This document shows positions 28,501-36,500 of a stretch of 64,000 bases of DNA, one piece after another. Source of the DNA: Struthio camelus (Eukaryota; Chordata; Aves; Struthioniformes; Struthionidae); contig NC_090953.1 in NCBI RefSeq assembly GCF_040807025.1, positions 2,459,501-2,523,500 on the forward strand. Reading direction: 5' to 3'. A program made the translations under genes and the position numbers. Under the pieces are notes generated by a model that saw nothing but the letters and a program-made list of their open reading frames with translations, searched no databases and was not told the DNA's origin. The first letter of the stretch is position 1, and every line of letters starts with the position of its first letter.

Positions 28501-31500
28501 AATGGTGCAGTACCTTTAAAATAAGTCTGTTTACTGGTAACGTAAGGTTTGAATACCCGCTACACAGTTTAGCCAACAGTAAGGGCTCTTCCAGGAGACA
28601 GGATCAGCGTAGCTGGAAATTCAGAAAAGCGTCCTGCAGCGTGCAAGGTGCTGCATGGAGCCGTCGACCCCTGGTCTCCAACCCTACCGCTACCAACAAG
28701 TAGCCAGTCCGCTAGACTAGTACCGCTAGTCTACGGCTGTGGACAGGACACGCTGACTCCATACTGCAGTTTCTTCTCCAAAGAAGGAGCATGGAAGTAA
28801 TCTTACTTGCCAGCCTGAAAACGCTGCAAGGCTCAACTCATTTGTATTCACAAGGCCCTTCACGCTTCTAGGATGCTAAATTGACAAAAATCACATTAAA
28901 GAAAATCTTGCTATTCTCAAAGATAATTCTACAGGGCTTTCTTAATACAAAGCAGAACACGGGACTTAGCAAGGCTGTTCGTCCTTCGCCTACGCAGCCC
29001 ACTCAAGTCCCCAGTTCCCACCGAGGCTAAAGATCCGGGGGTATATGCTTGGTTTTAGGAACTGGCTATCAGATGTGCTTCTGCACAACTCGAGGCAAGA
29101 TGGTACTTCCTACGAAACCACACGGACAGCCGGTGTAGGAAGCTGCCGGCGCTGTTGGAGCATGCCGCGCTCTGCACGTGAGCGCAAGGAGACAACGAGC
29201 ACCCTCAGCATGGAAATCACCGGGATCGTTCAGGCCCTGACTACGCCCCAAATGGCAGGTGGCTGCAGGGGTTGAGAAATACAGGATAACTTGCATTTCT
29301 CTGTCTTCAGTTCAGAGAGACCGTGACAATAAGGAAAACAACGGGGTCTGACTGGAAAACAATGGGGTCTGACTAGATTATTACTTTTCAGTAATTGACC
29401 TTACCAGGGGATGTCCCAGTTCTCCATACGATCTTTAATGGATACTTTGGCACATAAGCACGCTGTAATTGCATCCTAGGTGAGTGAAGATTGCAGTGAA
29501 GGTGGGGGGACAAAAAAAGCCTTTGTGTCAGTCCTACTCCTGCTCTCCCCACCGGTTCCCAGGGCCCCTCCCCAGCCGTGAGTGGCACGGGATCTACTAC
29601 ACTTTAGTGTGCTGAGCCTTATTTCATTTAATTTCTGTAGTAACCACATAAATTAAGCATACGAGCATACTGTGAGGGCAACTCTCAAAACACAATCAGC
29701 TAAACAAATGAGGGTCTTGAGACAGTTCAGAGCCTATTAAACTTCTTCCTTCTTATCTTAACCTTTCACAGCTCACAAGAGAGGATTTTTGACATGAAAA
29801 CGACAATCTCCTACTACATCTACAATCATACTACTGTATAGTTGCATTCCCAGCTGAATGTGACTCACCATAGCTAATTCAACACTCTTGGCTAGTATGG
29901 ACATACTAATGGCACACCTACCCTCAATGCAATAGCTTAACAGTGGATGGTAGCTCTCAAAACTGAAAATCCTCTCACCAAGACGGATAACGCTTGGTGC
30001 AGAAATCTATTCACTTTCACTCAAAAAAGAGCTGGGACAATTCAGCCCAGGAACAACTCATATTCCTCTACCAGTGAACCGTGGCTGGAAACGTTTCGGC
30101 GTACGGACAGCCGGAGATAGACCTGTATTTTAAGAGAAGCCTGGTGAAGAGAACCACCAGCGATCTCCAGCAACTCTGTCTTCTCAGAACACCGTTAACA
30201 GAGTGATCTCAAAGTGTACCATGTAAAATGGCAAACAGTATGTGTGGCCCCAGCCTGATGCAGTTCTCAACATATCTCTGCAGTGCTGTGCTAAATGAAA
30301 CAACCGATTCCAGTAAGGGTACTGCTCCCGCCCTCATCAGCTATGCCTGGCTAGGGTAGAAGTGTCTACAAGGCAGGCAATGGACATCACCAGAGGTTCC
30401 ACAGCTGCCCCAGTGTGCAGAGCTTGCCATGGTAGTTTGGGAAGAACATCAATGAACACAGAGTGGTACATATAACTACAGCAACTGTGGCTGTGTAAGA
30501 AAGCCAGTAACATATGCTCTTGTTACGTTTGGTCATCATCTGCTGACTGGCAGGAAATTATCACCGGCACTGTGAAACAGGAAACAGCAGCAAGGAAAAA
30601 GAGAGTCTTCAGTAAGTTGAGAGGTACCAAGCTGCAGACTCGCCTGACCTGTCCTCCCTTCCCCATTCACTTCTCTCACATTTCAAGCAGCTACAGCTCC
30701 CAGGAAGCATCACTTCCATGTGACTGGCAGTCACTGCAGCTGTTGATGACTTCAGGTCCTCCTCGAGGTCCCGTGCTGTTCACGGATCACAGACATCCTT
30801 AGAAGCACACTTCAAATGTCAAGGGCTCTGTCAGGCTCTTCTCAGTGTGCTGGAGGCAAACAGTCAAATTCCTCATGGAAGGATGACACTGTTGGTGTCT
30901 CACTAGACCCGAGTTCAGTACTTTGCCCTGATCCAGCTAATAAATCAGTTCGGGTAAAGCCTATGGGAGCTCCCTGGACAGTTGCACCATCCCACCTCTG
31001 CTTATTTGAGATCTGACTCCAAAAAGCATACTGTCTCTCCTAGTATCGTGTCACAACTGAACGTGCAGCTTCATTTAAACTTCAGGCCAAAAAGCCACAC
31101 GCTGACCTCAACCACTACCTGACAGAACAACCGTAAGAGCTGCAACAGATATAAACTCTAGGTGCAGAGTCTCACATGCACAACATGGTCTGACTACTGC
31201 ATCTCTAGCTTAGATTGGATCCACAGACCTCCATCCCACCTTCGGCCAAGAATTTCTGCGTAAAGTCACAGGCCTGGAGTAAACCATAAGCTGCAGCTCC
31301 CACCGCATAGGCATTTAGGCTTAAACAGCTTTTACTTTCAATCCACTTGGGAAACAGACTGTGCAGCTCAAGTTTAAGGCCTGCATATCTCCAGCTGCTT
31401 TTCTGCTGTAGCAACAAGGATGCTGACTAAAAAGACGACAATTTTGCAAAAGTGCGCTCTCAGAACATTTCTCTGTTTGCTTGTAAATACTGCAACCAAA

Positions 31501-33136
31501 CTTAGTTTTCAATAACTCTAAAACCTCAAGAGATAATCTAAGCATCATGAAATATCCCTCCTTTTCATTTAGGAAAAGACAGGAAAGCACGAAGCAGAAC
31601 GTGGAGTAAACTTGGTTGAGATTCATGTCACCTGTCTTTGATGAGCACTTTGGTGAGTTGTCCCTGGCTTCCTCTGCTCTCAGTTCCCACTGGTTACAAT
31701 CTCCAGAGGGCAACTGAGCCCTCCTAAAAAGCTCTCTTATCCGTTGAAAGCTCTGCTCCCTCTCCTCCACCTGTAGAAAGTTTAGGGTAGCGCTAACACC
31801 TAGGAAGGAAGAAACTGCAGCATCTGCCATCTGCTTCCATTACCTCTGCAATCCTCCCAGGCCCATCACCGAAAGTTTTCAGCAAGCCAACACCTCAATC
31901 CCTTGCATGCCCTCTCAGTAAAATATAACATGCTGACAGAGGTATCCTGCATGAGCTGTCTCCCAGATTAACAATGACAGAGGAAATTAAACGTGCACAT
32001 AATCTGTGGCAGAACTTTCTTCAGGGAAACATGGGCACATAGAGTCCCTAACAGAGATGGGTAACGTAGGAAAGACGGGGGCATCCAGAGAGCTTGCCGT
32101 GAGGAAAACAGGACCCACATACAGGGTTTGGACTTTTCTTTGGAGCAAAGATGCAATTAAGAGTAAGTGGGATAAATACAGACCCCTTGGCATCTCTGAG
32201 GGGCTAGACGATGTGCAAAAGCGGAGAAAATAAGGGTCTTCACTGAGGATGCGGGAGGCAGGGCCGAGACGTGGACAGACCGCGGGGACGAAGGAGCGGT
32301 AGCAGCATCGCGGGGCACAAAGCAGCCTTCAGAAAACTTCGGGGCAGCTCAGGGCGAAGGAGACGCCGCAAAGCCTCAGCGCAGCAACCAGCGACTCGCT
32401 CAGCGGCCCGGAGAGCGGCAGCCCGCGCGCGGCGCGAGCCGGGCGGGCGCTCATCTCCACGCCACGACTTTCTCAACTGCCCCACAGCAGCGAGCGAGGG
32501 CGGGGGGGGGGCCAGTTCGCCGGACCCACGGCGTGCAAAAGCGCAGGGACGCTGCTCGTCTCCGCTCCCGTCTCCTTTTCACCGCTTGGGCACGCTCAGA
32601 CCCTTCGAGTAACCAACCGTCCGGGGCGGGGGGGGCTCGGGGAGCTCCTCTGCGTGTGACAGCGCAGCGCCCTGCCGCCGCCGCCACAGCCGTGCCACCT
32701 GCCCCGCCGCCAACGTTAAGGCGGCCGCTCGCCCCGGCCGCCTGGCTCGTTTTCTCACTACAACTTTCCAGCAGGACGCCACCCGCCCACCCTACCGCCG
32801 GCCACCACCTCTCGACTCGGGCCGGAGTCGGCTCGCTTGTTTGTTAGGAGCCGGGCGCCCCGGCGCTGAGGTGAGACCCGCCGCAGCCCTCGGGGCCTCC
32901 CCCGCGGCCCACGACTGGCGGCAGCGCCGCGTTGTCACGAGCCTTCCCCGCCGGCCGCTCCGGCGCTCGGCGCTGAGGCGGGGCGAGGCGGCCACACTCA
33001 CCAGCACGTCCCTGAAGAGCAGCTGCGGCGCCGAGTGGACGGTCCAGTCCACGGCTCCGCCGTCGGGGATCTTGATGCGGATCACCAGCACCTGGCTCTC
33101 CATGGCGCGGGAGGGGCCGCAGAGCAGCCAGAGCAT
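1497..33136 (-). CDS. MAP2K5: MAP2K5 (MEK5) dual-specificity MAP kinase kinase 5, 5' part: coding exons 1-8 of a spliced gene
   Basis: MEK5 phosphorylates ERK5 (MAPK7) and is itself activated by MEKK2/MEKK3 through PB1-PB1 contact, in the cytoplasm and nucleus. Eight exons on the minus strand join in phase (135, 49, 68, 70, 41, 68, 49 and 65 nt) to give 181 codons plus two bases. Each has AG/GT borders, and their translations match human MEK5 closely as I remember it. Residues about 16-109 are the PB1 domain, with acidic cluster EDEDGD at 63-68. Residues 110-160 are a linker, and GHGNGG at 173-178 is the kinase glycine-rich loop. The catalytic lysine, HRD, DFG and activation loop lie beyond position 1, so the gene is cut by the window edge, not broken. 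I chose the start at 33136 because MLWL matches the known N-terminus; a second in-frame ATG follows at codon 12. Confidence 0.96.
1562..6634 (-). other. MAP2K5 intron 7
   Basis: About 5.1 kb of AT-rich intron. Only chance open frames up to 86 codons are present; nothing further is recognised. Confidence 0.8.
6635..6683 (-). CDS. MAP2K5: MAP2K5 exon 7 (residues 144-160)
   Basis: This 49-nt exon is preceded by a long pyrimidine tract and ccag. It completes Ser144 and encodes LKKSSAELKKILANGQ, ending at donor gtaggtg. It is a basic, probably helical segment just before the kinase domain. Confidence 0.94.
8444..8468. repeat. Poly-T tract of 25 bases
   Basis: This is an uninterrupted T run in MAP2K5 intron 6, just right of the CR1-like fragment in transcript order. 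It may be a slippage tract; no retroposed body was identified next to it. Confidence 0.9.
8551..8601 (-). mobile_element. Short CR1-like LINE 3'-end fragment
   Basis: The plus strand reads AGAACCAGGGTAATTTAGGC then TGGAAGGGACCTCTGGAGGT. This resembles the reverse complement of the CR1 3' end (aggttggaagggacctctgg), so the element is on the minus strand. Only about 50 bp is recognisable. It lies in MAP2K5 intron 6. Confidence 0.55.
9138..9163. repeat. 13-bp tandem duplication ACAGTATATATAC
   Basis: Two exact adjacent copies lie in MAP2K5 intron 6; this is a short AT-rich slippage repeat. Confidence 0.85.
9442..9509 (-). CDS. MAP2K5: MAP2K5 exon 6 (residues 122-144, part), linker
   Basis: This 68-nt exon begins after a cag acceptor and encodes VNTRAGSANNSSSAVSDSLP, then SN and two bases of Ser144, with donor gtaagag. 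It is the Ser/Asn-rich linker between the PB1 and kinase domains. The centre (SANNSSS) differs from the human PSQHSSP I recall, as expected for an unstructured linker. Confidence 0.93.
9510..10279 (-). other. MAP2K5 intron 5 (short, 770 nt)
   Basis: A-rich intron with a poly-A patch around 9948-9979 and a G run at 10070-10083. On the transcript the G run reads as a C run roughly 200 nt after the exon 5 donor. Confidence 0.8.
10280..10320 (-). CDS. MAP2K5: MAP2K5 exon 5 (residues 108-121), short exon
   Basis: This 41-nt exon follows tttcag and encodes the rest of Ala108 plus CKPPGKRNIHGLK, ending at donor gtacga. It is easily missed because it sits inside a longer chance open frame, but it restores phase exactly between exons 4 and 6. 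Human has Glu where Lys stands here in PPGKRN (from memory). Confidence 0.92.
11581..11662. repeat. Compound microsatellite: TA/TG/CA-rich stretch followed by (GA)n
   Basis: A purine-pyrimidine alternating stretch (TATATG, GTGCATGCGTGTGC, CATACATACA) runs into about 11 GA repeats at 11641-11662. It is in MAP2K5 intron 4. Confidence 0.85.
12960..13042 (-). other. Candidate cassette (poison) exon in MAP2K5 intron 4
   Basis: These 83 nt are bounded on the minus strand by a cagcctag acceptor with an upstream T-run and by a consensus donor gtaagtg. Joined to exon 4, the frame stays open through the segment, but 83 is not a multiple of 3, so exon 5 would be read out of frame. It could be a regulated non-productive exon or a chance pair of sites. 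It contains the perfect hairpin at 12986-13012. Confidence 0.25.
12986..13012. repeat. Perfect 10-bp inverted repeat (hairpin), 7-nt loop
   Basis: GATTACCTGG (12986-12995) and CCAGGTAATC (13003-13012) are exact reverse complements separated by tgtccta. It lies in MAP2K5 intron 4. Confidence 0.85.
14099..14168 (-). CDS. MAP2K5: MAP2K5 exon 4 (residues 85-108, part)
   Basis: This 70-nt exon starts after a cag acceptor and encodes YYTTVMEQQVNGQLIEPLQ, then IYPR and the first base of Ala108. The donor is gtaatgc. It finishes the PB1 fold. Confidence 0.94.
14169..19879 (-). other. MAP2K5 intron 3
   Basis: About 5.7 kb with a G run at 14506-14522 and a homopurine tract at 16487. Plus-strand frames of 147 codons (14259-14702) and 138 codons (17253-17669) look like chance: no domain and no recognised homologue. 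Confidence 0.75.
16487..16527. repeat. Homopurine A/G tract
   Basis: An A run followed by GAGA and GAAAGA units lies in MAP2K5 intron 3; it is low-complexity DNA. Confidence 0.75.
19880..19947 (-). CDS. MAP2K5: MAP2K5 exon 3 (residues 62-84), PB1 acidic motif
   Basis: This 68-nt exon completes Tyr62 and encodes EDEDGDRITVRSDEEMKAML, then SY, ending at donor gtaagta. The EDEDGD...RSDEE stretch is the acidic OPCA-type motif by which the MEK5 PB1 domain contacts basic PB1 surfaces of its partners. Confidence 0.95.
19948..25387 (-). other. MAP2K5 intron 2
   Basis: About 5.4 kb of unremarkable intron with short A/T runs. No gene, RNA or clear element is recognised. Confidence 0.75.
25388..25436 (-). 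CDS. MAP2K5: MAP2K5 exon 2 (residues 46-62, part)
   Basis: This 49-nt exon follows an AG acceptor and encodes DVIGQVLPDATTTAFE plus the first base of Tyr62, ending at donor gtaagta. It continues the PB1 domain. The position matching human Glu (from memory) is Asp here. Confidence 0.93.
25639..25660. repeat. Poly-T tract of 22 bases
   Basis: This uninterrupted T run in MAP2K5 intron 1 lies about 200 bp upstream of exon 2 in transcript order. On the transcript it reads as poly-A. Confidence 0.9.
27615..27852. repeat. Tandem repeat, three near-identical copies of a ~75-bp unit
   Basis: Copies begin with ACTTGGATATTATCAATT at 27615, 27691 and 27766 and each ends in TAGTTTAAAA plus a poly-A run. 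The copies are almost identical, so the expansion is recent; the third has one A less before TAGTTT and a longer A run. It lies in MAP2K5 intron 1 and may vary in length between individuals. Confidence 0.93.
28713..28733. repeat. Perfect 8-bp inverted repeat, 5-nt loop
   Basis: TAGACTAG and CTAGTCTA flank TACCG in MAP2K5 intron 1. No function is evident. Confidence 0.8.
29333..29374. repeat. 21-bp direct tandem duplication
   Basis: Two copies begin GGAAAACAA and end GGGGTCTGACT, at 29333-29353 and 29354-29374, differing at one base (C or T). It is in MAP2K5 intron 1. Confidence 0.9.
33002..33136 (-). CDS. MAP2K5: MAP2K5 exon 1, coding part (residues 1-45)
   Basis: The exon encodes 45 residues beginning MLWLLCGPSRAMES and ending LLFRDVL. 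The donor right after CTG is gtgagtg. It carries the first beta strands of the PB1 domain (QVLVIRIKIP). The exon lies inside a CpG island. The second in-frame ATG (33103) sits in GCCATGG, a stronger start context than the first. The 5'UTR lies to the right and its start cannot be fixed from sequence alone. Confidence 0.95.
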
Positions 33137-33353
33137 CCCCGCCCCGCCGGGCTCACATGCTGCGGCGGCCCGAGGGGCGGCGGGCCCGCGGCAGGCGGTG
33201 GCGGCGGGCTGGGGGCGGGGGGGGGGGAATCCCAGCAGGGCCGAGGCTGCGCCGCGCCCAGCCGCCTCCCGCCCCTCCCCGCCCGCGGCAGCAGGAAGGA
33301 GTCGCGGCGGCCCCGGAATCAAAACCGAGGAGCCGAAGGGAGGGAGGCAGAGC

Positions 33354-33397
33354 GGGGGCGGCGCCATGTTGGGGGCGGCGCCATGTTGGGGGCGGCC
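33354..33397. promoter_or_regulatory. Tandem pair of YY1-like motifs upstream of MAP2K5
   Basis: A 17-bp unit, GGGGGCGGCGCCATGTT, occurs twice back to back, followed by a third GGGGGCGG. Each unit contains GCCATGTTGG, close to the YY1 core (GCCATNTTG on this strand). They lie about 220-260 bp upstream of the MAP2K5 start codon, a usual distance for YY1 sites near transcription starts. Factor identity is inferred. Confidence 0.5.
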
Positions 33398-33560
33398 GCG
33401 GGCTGTCGCCGCCCGCCGCTGACAGGAATCCGCCGCGGGGACAGCGGGGAGGCGCCGAGCGGGGCCGGGTTTGTGTCCCCTCCCCAACGACGGACGGCGA
33501 GCGGTTTGAAGAAGAAAACCAGCTGTCCGGAGAGCGGATCAGAAAGAGGCAGATCGGGAC

Positions 33561-36500
33561 CCGTTCCCTTTCTCGTCGTTAATTAAAAGTCGGGGAAACG
33601 TTCGTTCCTCCTGGGCGGCTGATCCTCAAAGATGATGGATGGAAGTCCCGTCAAATTGCAGTGTTTTTTTTTTTTTTTCTGTAAGAACTCATAGGGCTTT
33701 CGACTTTCTTCAGTTTTTTTAGAAAAAGTTTCCTCCCCTGATATACACACACCTGTATTTATGTGCATGTTTACGCAGATGGCAGTTGTAAAGTTGCCAA
33801 CTCAAAGTCGTTTAAGCCTTTTTTTTTTTAACAGGTCCTGTCCTTACTTCACTAGTCCGTCCCTATCTTAAGAAGTTACAGTCATACTACAAAGCGAACT
33901 GGTAAATTTGGGAACTGGAAACAGGACTGTTCTGTACTTTTCTCACAAGTACGGTATTTGAACATCTCTATCAGCATGCTTGAAGCAGTTTTACTACTCC
34001 CTGTCACATACTTATTTTGCTCTTTCTCTAAACCACAACATACTCTGCTAAATATTTCCTGTTTATAGGCTGCCCAGGTAGAATTTCCACGGGAAAGGTT
34101 TTTTCCCCGTGTCTATATAGCGGTGCAGCAGAACAATCCATTTCACAACACGGTCCGTTTTCAAAGACGGCGCTAATGAAAGGTAATCCCCATTAAAAGC
34201 CTAACCCCGGCTTTCTCAGCAGCAGCAGCAAAGAAAGGTTATGGTTTCAAGGGTGACAACTCTGTGACATTGCACAGTCGGCTCTCTACAGCAATCACAA
34301 GTCACGGATCCGCGATGCTCAGCTTTAAAAAAAACATTTTGTCTGACAGAAGTCTGAGAGGAGGCTGGCCACTCCGCAGAGCTCTGCAGGACAAAACTTC
34401 CCTCTTTAGCGGGAGAAGAGCATCAATATCGATGGTAGGCTACTGAGCTGCACGCTTTTATCACAGTCTCCCACGTTATCCTATATGACAAACTGGACTA
34501 TTTGACTTATCGATTTAGAGGAAAAAATGCTCAACATATAGCTGATTTAATTCTGACGTATCTTCAAGCTTCCTCATATTAGAATTGGACATGGTTTGAG
34601 CTTTAGAAAAAAAAAAAATCCTTCAATGGCTATTGGCAGAGAGAAATTCTCTCTCCGTTCGGTAACTTTATAATTTAGATCCTACACTAGAAAGTAATAG
34701 AGCCCCAACTGCTAAGTTTCTAAGGAATTGGTGCTGCCCATATGGACTTCTCTCTGTTCAAATGAACCTTTTACCTACAGTCCCTGTATACCTTTCAATG
34801 ATGTTTCATTTTCTATTACATTTTAAAGAATGGGATACAAAATCATAGAATTTCTATAGAACCATGATTTTTCTAAAATGCCTTTTTCATTTACAGGACT
34901 ATGGGGAAAACCAACTCAATTTGCCAGATTTGCATAAATATTGTGCAGCTTTTCCAGGGCTGATCATAACCTTAATCCCCGTTCTGATTTGTGTTGATGC
35001 AGCTGTAATCAAACTTCAGGATTTTCTATATCTTAAGAAGTAAAGCACATCAAGCATATCTTTCTTGATACATGTTTGGTTTTGCCACCTATTTCTTTTA
35101 AACCCACTTTAAAACCCCATTCCAGTATTTGACTGCCACGGGAACCTCCTCTTAAGAAGTTTCTAACACAGAGGGTTAGAGAATTCAGAAAGTCACAAGA
35201 AAAATAATTAAGCAGCCAGATTTTCTCCACTAAATCTAGATGACATGTTGCCAGCAAGAAAGATGCATGAATTTCCTATTTATAATTACATATCCAAAGT
35301 CTATCAATATACTGTGTTAGAAACTTTTTATATGTTGTTCCCTTGCAGATTTTGAAGTGTCAGTTCTTTAATTACAGAAGAATCCTGAAGCCCAAGACTT
35401 CTGTAAATTCTGTTTTTATTTGTGTGGGGGAAACATCCTCCAACAGTGCCATAGACTTCCAGGCTGGTTTTACACTGGAAGCATAAGAACAATCGTTTCA
35501 GTGCAGTCTGCTGCTGCTCTCTGCTGCTTTCCATTGCTGTTAGAAAGGATAGAGGAGATCTTGAGATGGCCACATAAAGAAAATAATGTTTGTTTTCAAG
35601 CAAAAGCAAAATGCTGACACAGCTGAATACTAAAATTGTTAGATTTGCCATGCTGTCAAATCTCACAGGAATGTCAGTGAGCGGTACAGAAAAATATCGT
35701 ACCCCACTGGTTCCCTGGAATATGGTTACCACGATAATTTGCAAGGTCCTCAAAAAGTAAGGTAATAAGTTATTACTTGTTTCCCTCTCTAATTCCTACT
35801 GCAAAGGAAGGTGTCTTAACGTGGTCATTTCCCATCTGTTCACTACTGCAGCCATAGTATAACAAAGTTCCAAGTCCTGCTACTGAAACTCCATAAAAAG
35901 AAGGGGGAGGAGAGAAAGAGCTGACTCCCCTGGCCCTGTCCTTGATTCTTCCTGTTTCAGAACCTGTATCTAGCAGGTTTCTCCACCCTGTTTCCGTGCC
36001 ATTGGTGGAGAGATGCGTGAAGTGAACCTCAGGAGTGAATCAGGACAGTGCAAAGGAAAAAGCAGTGCTTAGGACTCACACAGTCCTCTTTAAAAAGGAT
36101 TTCTACACCTACATGCTACATGCCTTTTTTTTTTTTTTAATACTGTTATTGTAAATATTCAGTGGAAATGAAAGCAGATAAATTGTGCCAATTGTACTAG
36201 GCCACATAAGGAATTGAAGTGCGCTAGAACCAGGATTAGGACCCCAAACTAATTTTGTCTAGACCTACGCTCAGACCACTGGGTAGAAGGAAATGAGGCA
36301 TAGGAAGGAAACTATGGATAAAGCAGAGTCAGAAAGCCCTACATTTTTCATTATAGCTCCTACTGAGCATCTCTGGGAAATTTACCTCACTACTACTATA
36401 ATTTCCTAGTATGCTTTTATTATTTAACAGACTAAATAGTTAACATTTGTTAACTATGTGTGCTAAAGTTATTCAGCACTTCTAAAATCTACTGAACTAC

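Larger units (their letters stand above)
25437..33001 (-). other. MAP2K5 intron 1
   Basis: About 7.6 kb, partly inside the CpG island at its right end. It holds the ~75-bp triplicated repeat (27615-27852), the 21-bp duplication (29333) and a poly-T tract (25639). A 169-codon minus-strand frame at 31321-31830 has no recognisable domain. Confidence 0.78.
32240..33560. promoter_or_regulatory. MAP2K5: CpG island and promoter region of MAP2K5
   Basis: This stretch is very GC-rich and dense in CpG, in sharp contrast with the AT-rich DNA on both sides. It contains coding exon 1, many GGGCGG-type boxes, long G runs (around 32501-32511, 32626-32636 and 33217-33227) and a duplicated GCGCCATGTTGG motif. 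No TATA box stands out, which fits a housekeeping-type dispersed start. The overlapping open frames on both strands come from GC bias and are not separate genes. Confidence 0.85.

Noticed and set aside
31321..31830. 169-codon minus-strand open frame in MAP2K5 intron 1
   Set aside because: No domain, no recognised homologue, no conserved-looking composition; a frame of this length is expected by chance in a window this size.
32792..33586. Long open frames on both strands in the MAP2K5 CpG island (up to 231 codons)
   Set aside because: Proline/Arg/Gly/Ala-rich translations caused by GC bias. Only the stretch 33002-33136 on the minus strand is coding.
34843..34873. AATCATAGAATT...ACCATGATT, considered as a CR1 tail
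   Set aside because: Too short, and no CR1 body follows on either side.
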